From Neodiprion pinetum (Eukaryota; Arthropoda; Insecta; Hymenoptera; Diprionidae): 64,000 bases of DNA. The notes under the pieces are model-generated. The model was given only the letters and a program-made list of their open reading frames with translations, searched no databases and was not told the origin of the DNA. Position 1 is the stretch's first letter. Each line of letters begins with the position of its first letter. Shown here piece after piece: positions 49,076 through 60,690 of the stretch. The stretch lies in NCBI RefSeq assembly GCF_021155775.2, contig NC_060236.1, forward strand, positions 26,302,238 to 26,366,237, in the 5' to 3' direction. Both the position numbers and the translations under genes were made by a program.

Positions 49076-52000
49076 CTAGCTGGTGCGTTGACGTTTTTTA
49101 GCAGCATGTTCTTCGGCCGAGTGAGCCAAGTTAGGAATAGCTGTGTTTCGAGGATTGAGTATATACTTCATCTGTGGCATGTACGTCATTATATTTTTCA
49201 CTTGGATCAAAGGAAGCTCTTCATTTAGTGAAGAGCATTTACCTGCCTCCATAAGCATTTGCATCTGTTGCCTGTAAATAAACCAAGTCATAGGAAAAAA
49301 TCATTTACATATTGGTACGTGAAGATGGCACTAAAGTTAATCTATTCTAAATACTGTTCACAGTGTAATCAATTATTAATTGGTTGCTAAAAAAAAACTG
49401 AAAACAGAAAATTCAACTAAAAATGCCTTTGCAACTTACTATCTGTAAAACAACACTATTTGAATACTAAGATTGGAGATGGTTCACCACATTTTTATCG
49501 ACATTGTTATTCGAGAAAAAAAAAAATAAAAATCTGGCAAACAAACAAAACGAGACTGTAAAATATATATGTCGCCTTTTTTCTTTATTAAAATTGAAAT
49601 TGAATTGATTACATGATCGCACAATCATAAAAAATATAAGTGTATTTACATATAAATCTCACCTATTCCCTTGAAACAAATCGATACCCAAAACATCCGT
49701 CAGGACTTGCCTGCAAGTGTTTATGTCACAAGTAGGAAAATACTGAGATACAAAGTCAGGAAGAGTCATTAACAGTTCGGTGTAAATGTATGGTTTGAAG
49801 TTGATGCATGGCACCATTTTCTCATCAACCAATGCCTTTTGTACTTTGTACGGTACATGAGAGCCTGAAGTAGGTGTGTCCGGTATAGGTAACAGCGGTT
49901 TTCTACTTCTGGAATCCCTGCAAATGATTACCAAAGTTTTTTTTCATGTCTAACATTCCATCTCCTCATGTTCGGTATCTTTAAACGTCCTATTAGGAGT
50001 TCGACAAGAATTTCATACACGGCCATAATGAGCACAGGTCTTTGTTCACTATCTTCACTACTACCACGATAATTATTTAATATTTTTGTAATAACATGCA
50101 CCAGGTATTCCTACTCTAGAACACTTCGGAAAAAGGTCAAGTTTGATGGGAAATCATAACCGTGAAGTAAACTCTCATCGATTCCAAACCTGGATTAGAT
50201 TGAATAAAGTGTTAGAAGCCTCCAATTCTATGAATAAAGCATGAACCATGAAGTAAACTTTGTTATACTGTGCAATGAGTTAGAATCAATTTCAGATCTG
50301 CGCGACGAAAATCCCAATTAGTGTGTTATATGTGAAAGCAGATGGGTAATTAAGAAAATGAAAATCAAATGCCTGAAAGTTGTCAGTAAAGGTACATGAC
50401 TCATTGCTAATTGGCTAACAAGTTCAATTGGGCTGGTTAATAGATTTGAGTGAACTTTCAGAACGCTGAATAATAATAATTTTTTTCAAAGTTCACCTGG
50501 CATTGTTATTACTTCCATTAACGGGTATAAGAGGCGGTGGATACTTTGCGGTGGCAGAATTGTGACCAGGTGGTGTGTGTCGCGCAGGATGCGACAACAT
50601 ACTTTGGGTTGGTGGCATTAAGGCATGGACCTGATCAACGCTTAGCCCTAACAAATTATGTGGGTAGGTACTTGGACTGACGGCGCTGGGAACACCCAAG
50701 CTTGGTGTTGTGTACGTAGTTGTTGCCCTGTAATTAAAAGTAGAAAGAGTTTTGTTTTGTTAATCAATTTCTGTAGTACTATAAAAAATTATCAAAGTAA
50801 TGGATAGTAATTATTCATATAATAGTCAAAGAACAAAGAGACTGAATCAACTTTATTCACGAAAATCAGCAACTAGTAACCGATTAATCAGTTATACATG
50901 AAAATATTAAGCATACTGTTGTATAAGGTTTGAGAAATCAGTGGTTTTCAAACTTTTGATCGAACAGAGCTATTTCCTTGTTGTGCAATAAAAATTTTTC
51001 TGATCTTTTGGCAACAAATTAAAGACAAAGAAGTGATATCCTAATAAGTTTAAATAATCCCGTGCATCTCAAACATGTAAGCCACTTCAGTCTTGAGTAA
51101 TTCATAGTATTTCTAATCAATACATGATCTGATAGATAATTTTTTGTAAGCTGATGTTAACTGATGACAGAATGTTGATTTTTGCGAAAATATGGCATAC
51201 TACGTGAATGATTAACTTCGTCCAAGTCGAGAGTTTCTAAACGTTCATTCGGTCTCCCATTCCGAAAGCAACTATAATACGATGTACAGGGACTCACCAG
51301 TCATCCTTCCCATAGGTTGGATAACTATACAAAAGAAAAAATCATACATTGTATGTACAAAGGCAAAAAGCTGTTTTGTGCATTTATAGACCTTCTCCTC
51401 ACTACATTTCTGGTATGTCAATAGGCAAATTAAATTCAATTATTGGAAGAGATACTAAAGCTCTTTTAATACAATAGATTCACAGCAATAAAATCTATCA
51501 ATCAGCGATGTAGCAGGTGCGATTTGATGACTGACTACATTCCGCAATTTAGACTGATCCGAGGCTTGCAAAGATTATTGTACGACAAGTAGCTATCATT
51601 ATTTTTTATTCAAATGCGAATGTTTAAGAATAATTTTGAGTACTGCGGCAAGTAATTTGTATAAATACGCACCAAGAACATCACAAAAAGCTTTACTGTT
51701 AGGTTTAAACTTGAAATCCATAATTGCTACGGTTACCATGTATGTCTCAGAAGTCTGGATTTATCTTTGTTTTGGAATCAAAAAAAATTGTATGTTACCC
51801 TATCCTTCATTAAAATTATACGAGAGTAAAATCTTATAATCACTGTTTACGAGAATCTATAAGTCTCCAAAAATTATTGCAAACATTTTTCCATAAGTAC
51901 CTAAACTAAAAGTCTTCACACGTACTGTTCTCTTATACCCCATTACTTCACCATATTTTCCATAACATTAGGGTGCTCGAATGGAATTAGATTGAAAGAA

Positions 52001-55000
52001 AAAGTGTTTAGAATATGTGATTTTACTTTCCAAAAATGTTAAACCTCCGAATAGTATCAACAGTATAGACTCCCACCAATGTCTAAAATAACATACAATT
52101 CTTTGAAAACAAGGAACAATGCAGACTTTAAAACTCAAATTCGCTGAATCAAGGATCGACAGGCTGTGTAATTTTCATCAATACAAAGTCAATGCACATG
52201 CAGATATAACAGTGAAACTGAATGTCATATTTAGTGAAAGTGTACCCGCGATTAGTATTGATGTGATAATAAACCTCAAGTTTAAATGAGCTGCAGGGTG
52301 CTCGGTCGATAAAAAGCTCACAACGGTACGTCAGAAGACTTAATAATAATCAACTACCAAATCCAACACAATTCTTGCTAATAAATCAAACTAAACACAA
52401 ACAATAAGTACGAGTTGTTCGACTTACCCGATATTGGGCTGACTGGTGTGGGTGGTAGCTCTGACAAGAGGGGGTGGCTGGGCTTGGACAGCGGCTTGCA
52501 TCGTTGTGACAGGATATACTCCTGGATACTGCCCCCCTGCCCCGCTACCACCCCCTCTACTCCTAGACTGCGGTGAGTAAGTTTTATTCGATGAAGCTAT
52601 TTGCTGAAATGGATTAAAATCATGTTAAAACATCCATCTTGTTTTGAAAACAGGTAGTACAGCGTGTCTACAAGTAATTGGAGGTAGACATTCACACAGA
52701 ACAATCGCAAGCAAAGAGTCTTAAAAGATAACAATTATTGGTCAAAATTATAATTTTCGAAATTTTGATAAGACTGAAATTTTAATGACGTTAACGTAGC
52801 GCAACGTTGAAATAAAAATAACTATTTTGTCACTTCTCGAAATTTGAAAGAATTGAATTTAGAAAATCTGAGTTTGTCAATGCTATTCAACAGTTTACTT
52901 AATTTCAGGTAATTCTAGTCGAAAAATAACGAGTTTTTCTGGAAATCGATAGTTATAATAAAGTTACAAACTTTAACTGGGTAAATTTTGAGGACAGTAG
53001 TAAAATTCTAAAAACTTTTCAGACATTTTTAAATTTCAGAATATTCCCAGTGCACCGTAGAGTTCATTCTGAAATTGTTTTGAAAAAGTAACTTTCTGCA
53101 AAATGCAAGAAAATACCATGAAATCAATATTTCAAAACTTTGATTCTGAAGAACTGTAACTTCCTGTGAATTTCAATTAATTGAAAAGATATTTTTCTAG
53201 AATTTACAATTCAAGCAAGTTGAACAATGTTTTTATGAGGAATGTGAGATAGGAAACAATATTATTTTCATTAGAGATTCGATGACAAAAAACATTGCAA
53301 TTAAATATTCAACTTCGTATTTTTTTAAAACCGAATTTTGTAATTTTTTCCTAGTTTTACATCTACAAACAACTCAACTTATGTGGCTTGTATCCAGAAT
53401 GCGACTTTATCTTGTATGCACCACGTGTGACAAAATACATGGCCACTTTCATTAGCAAAACTAAAGGCTTCACAGAAAAATTGAATTTCGTTTTCTGAGC
53501 GTGCATCTCAATATAAAGTTTCATTCGGAATACATGTATGTTCTTTGTGTGAATAATGAATAAAGTTACAATAACCAGTAAACGCTTCGAAATAAATTTC
53601 CAATGGAAATCAAATGACGAGGTAAACTACCGACAATAAATAAAATTAGTGCATGAAACGTTTATATTTCGATTTGATAATCAATATTGCGATATGAAAA
53701 ATAGGATTATCATCACTGGTTAATTACGTTGCAAGAGAATAGTTCAATCATTTTCATGGAATTTAGTTAAAAGCCTGTACTTTTAAATGCTTGCCATTAT
53801 ATCACCGAATGTTTCAATAATAATAACAAAAGATCTTATTGACGACGATAAAATAATCACAAAAAAATGTTACATTTCAAGTCTGAAAATTCTTATTCTC
53901 ACGGTGCACACCCTGTGTTTACTATTTTGGGACTGGCAACCAAATTTTACAACAATTTAAAATATTTGTTGAATAAAAAACCAGCGTACTAAGAGAATTC
54001 TTTCTAAACTTATTACTTTCTAGTTTTATTCATGCATGTTCTGGTAAAGATTAATTCTCCAATGAAATTCAGACAAAACTGTAACACACATGTATTTGCC
54101 AAGAATGTTTCAGACTGGAATTTCCTACGAAGTAAACGAAGAATAGATCAAAAAATTACCCATACATTATGCATGTTGAGAGGAGGATTGGTCATTTTGA
54201 TGACTTGGCTCGGCTGTGAAACTAAAGTCTGAAATGTGGGTTGCCCACCGACGAGGCCCGGCCATCCGTTACACGCGGTTTGAACGGCGCTGAGCATAGG
54301 TTGCTGAGCGACGGAGCTCGTCCTGCTACCAGGTGAAACCCTAGAAGGTGAGGAATGGGCAGGGTGCGTAGTGACGACGGGTCTGGGTTGACCGAGCCTA
54401 TGGATAGTCGCGTTACTGTTAACGCCCCTTGGTAAAATGGTCGGTATTTGAGCGCTTCGAAGATTTATCGAGTTGTTTTTATTGGTATTGTTTTGAACAA
54501 CGGATGGCTGCTTCGCAGCGGGAGGTGTGGGAGGCTGTTTTGTCCATCCCCCCCCAGTGCCCCCACCCTTACTGCTCACCAACAACTGCGAGTCCATCAC
54601 TTTGCTCGGCCAATAATCCTCGAATCCGGTGCCGGGCGGAAAGTAACTTTTTATGTCACTCAAACTGATCACGGAACACGTTTCACTGGCAAACAGTTCA
54701 TTGCGTATTCCCTGAACTTTGCAGCAGAATTTTAAATACGACAGGTCCCATCCCTCAAGTTTCTCAGCCTTAAGTTTAAGGTTATCAGTCTCTCCCTCAA
54801 AGTAGAAAAGCGGAACATATTTTAAACCATCTTTGACCGTGTAGGGGACGACCGACTCCTTGTTTATACGAATAAAACCGCACTTCTCAGCCTTCTGCAT
54901 ACCGGTAGCAGGACTGTTTTGGCCAGCGCCAGCTGTCAACTTCGTATAGCACATGTCCAGAAACGTGTAAAACTCCTTGGCATCTGCGAGCCGCACGACA

Positions 55001-56156
55001 AGATCCTTGACGGTGAAGGTTTCCCTACCAAATTGATTGTCGCAGTGTTTTATGTTTATCTCGTTGAACAGCTTGCTCTCCGCCTCTGTTATGTAGTAGC
55101 TTCTTATGCAAGTGCAGCTGTATATATCGGCGTGCAGATATCCAAGATATTTGTTCAATAATTTAGACTCCAATATCCTCACTGCACAATATCTTTCACC
55201 GGCTCGAAATATGTATGGTATATGACACTTTCCAAAGCTTGTCCAACCAAATCTACCTCTCTGACTGTCGTCGTCAAGAGGAATCTTCCCCTCTGGCAGC
55301 TGCGGCTTGATTATAGAAGAATCCACAGGTTTTTTGGCATTGGAAAGGTAGCCTAGTATCCCTGGTAAATTTGGCTGAGGCACTACGTTTTGCCCAGTCC
55401 TCTGCTGCTGCGCACCGCCTATAGCTGTAACCATTTTCGCCTTGTTTGCTTCCACCATTTTGGCTGCCAGCTCCCTGATCTCCGCATCGTCGGGTCGCTC
55501 CTGCTTCACCGTCACGTTGTCAAAAGAACCTGAAAAACATAAGATAGGACAGCGTCAAGGTTTGGCAAAACTAATATTCCGAAACAAGTAAGATATTAGG
55601 ATGAAAACAATATTAGGACACGAGATTTCTGTCACGGGAAGGATAAATATTGTAAAAAAAATTCACGAGCATTTCGTTAGCAGTGAAAAAGCGCCTTTAT
55701 ATTTCCACATTTCTGTTTACCTTTTAGCCGACGATAAAATGTAGGAAGGAAATCGGGAATTTGACGTACGAGGCACCGACGGGACGGGTGATACGTTGTT
55801 GTATTGTGAAAATAACAAAGGAAGAAATATAAAAAGAAACGAGAAAAGGTGACACGATACGGGATCGTAACGATCGCGTTTCAGGAGTGACAGAAGTCGG
55901 ATCGTGTATGCCATGGATATACTGGACAAGGCGTATAGATTAAAAACGAAACATGTGAAGGAGAGATATAAACGGAGGCACACGTTAAGTGTGACACTCC
56001 TCGGGGCCGGGGATGAGGGATATCTCTAGTCCCGGGGTGATCTAAAATAAGGGTGTATAATGATGTGAGCGTACCTCCTCCTCCTCCTCCTCCTCCTGCA
56101 GTAACCGGCGGCGAACTTTTGGCGAGGACTACGGCGGCAGCCGAGGATAACGCCAT
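49076..56156 (-). CDS. Conserved-looking protein of unknown name, seven coding exons
   Basis: I do not recognise the family. Exons in transcript order: 56156-56075, 55529-54160, 52603-52428, 51324-51298, 50727-50497, 49917-49663, 49271-49076. All junctions are GT-AG and in frame, giving 778 aa. The N-terminus has an Ala/Val stretch and a run of seven Gly encoded by GGA repeats at the exon 1 donor. Next is an acidic/Lys helix with a VKQE string (a possible SUMO site; residues about 33-60). A dense, complex core spans about 120-337 (blocks FGWTSFGKCHIPYIFRAGER, LHADIYSCTCIRSYY, KYVPLFYFEGE, EGWDLSYLKFCCKVQGIRNE, ELFASETC), with many Cys. Next comes a long Ser/Thr/Pro/Gln-rich low-complexity part. 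The C-terminal block (YIYTELLMTLPDFVSQYFP, VLTDVLGIDLFQG) ends in basic EEHAAKKRQRTS, which resembles a nuclear localisation signal. The layout suggests a nuclear co-regulator; this is inference. A second first exon exists at 60612-60690. Confidence 0.85.
51298..51324 (-). other. 27-nt microexon of the unnamed minus-strand gene
   Basis: On the minus strand, TTTTTGTATAG precedes TTATCCAACCTATGGGAAGG (first 20 of 27 exon bases), followed by the donor GTGAGT. Joined to its neighbours it completes a Gly codon (GG/T), adds YPTYGKDD and ends inside a Trp codon (TG/G). Skipping it also keeps frame (GG/G), so the nine residues can be cassette-spliced. Both splice sites match consensus well. Confidence 0.85.
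52740..53240 (+). repeat. Dispersed degenerate repeat, copy 2
   Basis: Lies in the intron between exons 2 and 3 of the minus-strand gene. It aligns by eye with 20700-21050 in the same orientation over about 300 bases (shared AAATCTGAGTTTGT, TTTCAGGTAATTC and GTTACAAACTTTAA). It is strongly AT-rich and noncoding. Confidence 0.65.
55530..56074 (-). other. First intron of the unnamed gene
   Basis: Intron between the proximal first exon (donor GTACGC at 56074) and exon 2 (acceptor TTTTTCAG before 55529). No other coding exon was seen. Confidence 0.8.
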
Positions 56157-56390
56157 TATACAATTTCACGTAGTTAGGCCATGTAGTAGCATCGAGGTGG
56201 CTGCTTATTGCCGTTGGTCGCACGGGGCACTAGACGACATACGCGTACATACCGCGGCAGCGAGCGAGCGAGCTAGGCTCCTCACCTCACCTCACGCGAC
56301 ACGATAAAACGATAGTATGTAGTACGTACATAAGGAGGGTATGTACCTACGTCTACTACGCGATTTAACGAAGTATGTATAAAGCCGCCT

Positions 56391-56420
56391 CGCCGTGCTC
56401 AGCCGTGCTCAGCCGTGCTC
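56391..56420. repeat. Three copies of a 10-bp tandem repeat
   Basis: GCCGTGCTCA-type decamer repeated three times in the probable 5'UTR or promoter of the minus-strand gene. Confidence 0.9.
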
Positions 56421-56936
56421 GCGGCGGAGTGGCGAAACTTTTTACGTTGACTGTACCTCCGCGCTAGCTAGGAACTCGCTCACCGATCGAGGCAGCAGCA
56501 GCAGCGACGACGGCGGCAGGAGTAGCGGAGTAACGAACGGCGGCAGAGTGTTGGTCGCAAAATTGCCTAAAATGCGATACCACATGCCACTTCGAGCCTC
56601 GGTATACGCCTAGATGGACGATCGTAGTACGTACCCTAGGAGTAGTAATGTCACATATTTCCTGCACTTGTTTATGTAAAAACACTTGTCAAGTATGATA
56701 CGAAAACGTTTATGTATTATTTATATGTATAGTAGAGACAGCGTTTAAGGTACGCACGATTCGCCTCCGCGATGACAACAAATGATATTTATTTGTTGTG
56801 CACGTCAGTTGTCTAGGTCTACGATGCATCAGCGGTAGCATCGGCATCACCAGCGCAGCGTTAAGACACGCGCGCGCCACGGAACAGCGCTACGGCACGT
56901 CACCTCACATTTTATGCCGCCGAGCAGCTCGATTTG

Positions 56937-56992
56937 AAAGCAAGCAAGCAAGCAAGCAAGCGAGCGATCGAGCCAGCCAGCCAGCAGGCAGC
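56937..56992. repeat. AAGC then AGCC tetranucleotide array
   Basis: About six AAGC units change into GAGC and then AGCC units: a compound, GC-richer microsatellite next to the promoter. Confidence 0.9.
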
Positions 56993-57250
56993 ACCACCAG
57001 CACCAGCGGCAAAGGGAAATGTCCCAGCAGTGTGTAGCCTCGTGCGCAGGCCCTATTTAATACATCCTAGGTTTTTCTCCACCTGTGAGTCATTTCACTA
57101 AAATGGCGTCCCGCCGAGGTTGTACGCGGCCAATCGTCGAGTGCCGTCTGGCACCAACAAAAGGAAACGCCATCGTTTGCCGTGACGTCATTATAACAAA
57201 ATATCGCCCTTCGCGAGGCTAGCATTCGCGTTTCCAAGGTCGTCTATGAC

Positions 57251-60200
57251 TGACTGTATCGCATACTGTGCAGACCTTTTTTTTTCTTTCTCCTTTTTTC
57301 AAGGATGCATTCGGATATTGTTTTCAATAGTCGCTTTTGACACCGCGCTGGAAACAGTAGCGAGACCAAACTCTCGTCTAGGACCACCTGCCCGTGACAT
57401 CAAATTTTTATTTTTTCCTTTACTTTCCCCATCGCTACGGCGTATCAAACTTTTAAACGTATTATTACCATTCCAATACGGTATAGTAACTTCTAATTTC
57501 CGAGAAGTATTTTTCACTAATGTATGTATATATATATATGTGTATACATATATGTACACTTGTTCATATTAATGTGTACATATCTATACAGACATATAGG
57601 TGGCATGCGTGCCGTAGCCCCCGTGCCGTATCTATCGCAATTTTTAAGCGCCGCTGTTGATCGACGAGTAAGTATCATTGCTTCCCTATCCCGTAAAAAG
57701 GTTCGATCGCAATATACGTATGTTATTAGTTTACACATCCCGATGCCTAATCACAGTTGCAATGATCGCCGCTATGGACGCATCGATACTTCCTGACTGA
57801 AAGATTAGAGAAACCTTCTTGCGTTCCCTCCGAAATCGCTCTCAACGGCTGATCAGCTGATCGAGTTCATAAAGTGATGTGAGCTTGAGACGAAAATGTA
57901 TTAAGTACTCTGAAAGATTGTTCGCCGCATGCAAGAGTGTGCTGTGCTAGGCTTTGGAATCGCGGCGCGGTTTACTCTTGAAGATTAGCTATGCATATTC
58001 CAAGGAGATGTCGAAACCAAACGACGGTATTCGCAACGTGTACCATGGTAATGCTGGTGTAGTACATACGGTTCAAAGAGTGGGCAGAAACTAGCGCGAG
58101 ATCTCAAGAACATGGCAACACCGCACGGTCGATATGCTCTTTCAGGCATACTGCCAAGATTGGTAAATGTATTGGTATATACTCAGGCACGTATATAGTG
58201 CTTTTTAAGCTACCCCCACTCCTCGTATCGTGGAAGATTTTTACGTGGAGGGGGAGGAAACCGGCCTGGTGGGGGGTGTGAAATCTGCGCAGTACCCGGA
58301 CTCCCGGTCAGTTCTTGAGTTCTACTGCGCATCTCCTATATACTTCGTACGGACGTTACATATGTATTTATTATTTTAATCATGATTTACGACGCGGTGT
58401 TGCCAGCTATCACCCTCCCTCCCCCCTCTGACCCTCGTGCGCCCCTTCCTCCCTGCCCCGCCCCTGCCGCCTACTCCGTTACATACAATGTTTATTTTTT
58501 TTTCATTATTATGGCACGCCAGAAGAACAACCGCCATTGATCGATAACAAAACCAAAATAAAAAAATCAAATGAAAGATACAAAACAAACGAAGAATTGA
58601 AAGAAAACAAATTGGAACAAAAAAAAGAACATCAACCGTGTAGGTATGTACATCGTATGTATTATGTATACGATGTATATACCTACACGGTTGATGCGAT
58701 GATATATACATATGTGTATGCATACATACACACGTATATGTATATACGTATAAATGTATATGGGCGCGTGTAAATATCCACATATGCATGCGCATAACGC
58801 GGCGTTGCCGTGTTTCGCTGAAATCTAAGGGAAAATGTACAACCTCGCACGCTACCGAAATGGCCGACGATGCGTAGGTCTGCCATTTTGGCAACACTGG
58901 CAAGCGATCTATTTATAGCAGACCTTTATTGCTGCTGTTGCTATGTCAGGACGAGCCCGCCCGCAGTCTTCAGGGGTGGGAGAATATTGCGCCAACAAAA
59001 TGGCGACGGATCGGATCCATCTGGTTCTATTTCATTAGCGACTGATCGGTCGGTTACCAAAAATTAAACTGCAATCAAATCGGTATCCAGATTCAAAAAT
59101 TTGGCGATTCAGATCATAACGGAGAAACTTGATTACAATCGGTCACGTAACGGTCTACGATTCAGGTCATTACAATCATACAAGTAATCCGCAATTTCCA
59201 TCTGTTCTATCTAGTGCGTTATAAAATAGCTCCCCATCTCATTTATCTTGCTAAGATATCTGAAAGATCTGAATATACTGCTTCGGTTGAATATTTATTT
59301 ACGTCACGAGGATCTCCGCGACCTCGCATGAAAAACATGGAGACGTCCTCGATTCTAGTTGGCCAACTTTTAGATCGCCAGGCGAGATAAATCAAGAAAA
59401 TAAAGAACGTGAAAATAGAAAAAAAATCTACAATTTTGCAAGGTTTTCGCATATTTATCAAAAAAATTACAAATGGTGGCATGTTCCTTCAGCAGCTGAC
59501 TGCCTATATAGATATATGAGCTGGACTGAACCTCGTGCACAAACATACAAGCTCGCTGCCGGTCGGCTAAGTCCGTCAGCCACCTCTATGTTACATCATG
59601 CCGCCGAATGCTATATATACATCTACATATGTATACCGGGAAAAGTATATAGAAAAGGGGGGGAGGTGAAGCAAAAGGAGAGAGGGATGCGCGGGGCATG
59701 TTATGTACAGCCGTTTCTCACATATTTACCCGCAGCTGTATATAATGTGCCGCTTACGCCCGGTGCCCGCATCACACGATGCGAGTTCCGTTCGGTTCCA
59801 CGGACCGACTCGAACTGAGTTAAAACAAGATCAAGAACACTTTGAGCACCGCTTTCCTGTATATTATTTAAGCAATGTGTATAAGTATGTATATATACTT
59901 GTCTGTCATCTACTATATGGCGCACACACACACCGGCCCTTTTGTGTTCGTAACGAAAAATTGTTATCAATGCACTGACATTCAGATGCGAGGTGGGTAG
60001 TTGGTTTTATACACAGATTGCAATTAGCCTCTATATTTTGATGGTTTTCTGTAAGTGCACAGTTGCAACTTTAATGTTCATGCATCATTTTATCACAAGA
60101 AACTATCCCGACCTTTCTTATTTTTCACCCGATAATAGCACGGTATATAGATATAAATTTTAACCCGTCTCATCGGTTAATGATCAAGCGAGTTCAGGGC

Positions 60201-60611
60201 TTAAATTTCTACGGAAAATTTCGGGTTCATTAAGTAAACGACTCGGAATTCGAGTACGTGCATATAATAAATAATCAAAACTGTATGTAGTATTTCCTTA
60301 CTCAAGAACAAAAAGTTGAAAAGAAGATGGTAATAGAAAGGAAAATACAGTTACAAACATTTAGTTTAACAGTCACGAATAAAAAAGTACGCGGGAAAAC
60401 ATAGAATGAGTAAAGGCCAAGAAATGAAAAGTAAAAGAAAGTTATAATTTGCCGGAACCACGCGGCAAAACAGAACTAGAGGTATAAACGGTTGTTGAGA
60501 AAGGGATGTGAAAAAAAAGAAGGAAGCAGACCACAAGGGGTGGGGTAGGGAGAGGCGGGATCACGCGGAGCGTCCTGCGGCAGAAAACATGCACATAACC
60601 TCAAAGCTTAC
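57251..60611. other. Region between the two first exons, no coding exon seen
   Basis: If the distal first exon at 60612-60690 is used, this is intron. The sequence mixes TA-rich blocks (57520-57600, 58640-58760) with CpG-richer patches at 57800-58500 and 58780-59020. Four copies of GGCAACAC or its reverse complement GTGTTGCC / CGTTGCC lie at about 58113, 58397, 58803 and 58891; ATGGC motifs occur at 57103 and 58999. Open frames up to 175 aa overlap the low-complexity sequence and look spurious. Confidence 0.5.
58631..58695. repeat. 28-bp near-perfect hairpin
   Basis: Arms 58631-58658 and 58668-58695 are reverse complements over 28 bases, apart from one position that can form a G-U wobble in RNA. 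The loop is nine bases (GTATTATGT). The arms include ATCAACCGTGTAGGTAT. The stem is longer and cleaner than expected by chance. The size is in the range of a short pre-miRNA-like hairpin, though the stem is unusually perfect for a miRNA. Confidence 0.85.
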
Positions 60612-60690
60612 CTTGTTCAACTCGAGCTTCTAGTATTTCAACATCTTCGTCAAAATCTTGTGCCCTCATTTCTCTGTTGGGGACTTCCAT
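60612..60690 (-). CDS. Alternative first coding exon of the unnamed minus-strand gene
   Basis: On the minus strand an ATG at 60690 opens MEVPNREMRAQDFDEDVEIL, followed by EARVEQ and a G, then a strong donor GTAAGC. The exon is 79 nt and ends in phase 1, exactly the phase needed by the acceptor of exon 2 (55529), where it completes GGT (Gly) and continues SFDNVTVKQE. The first exon at 56156-56075 has the same phase, so the two are alternative first exons. This one encodes an acidic, charged N-terminus in place of an Ala/Gly-rich one. The text looks like constrained coding sequence, with no low-complexity run. Confidence 0.75.

Larger units (their letters stand above)
56157..57250 (-). promoter_or_regulatory. 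CpG-rich 5' flank of the proximal promoter
   Basis: GC-rich region upstream of the first ATG at 56156. It contains three tandem copies of a 10-mer (CGCCGTGCTC / AGCCGTGCTC) at 56391-56420, an AAGC/AGCC tetranucleotide array at 56937-56992, a CCAAT box near 57131 and a perfect TGACGTCA (CRE/ATF-type) at 57183-57190. Composition and motifs fit a broad promoter with 5'UTR. No TATA box stands out. Confidence 0.5.

Noticed and set aside
54429..54735. + strand frames of 79-95 aa
   Set aside because: Antisense shadows of the long exon 2 of the unnamed minus-strand gene.
57246..57572. 108-aa + frame
   Set aside because: Ends in translated TATA/ATAC repeats, no similarity, and lies within the predicted distal intron and promoter.
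58376..58903. 175-aa minus-strand frame
   Set aside because: It crosses TA-rich and C-rich low-complexity stretches and the hairpin; text such as HIHLYVYTYTCVCMHTHMYI is typical of translated ATAC/TATG repeats.
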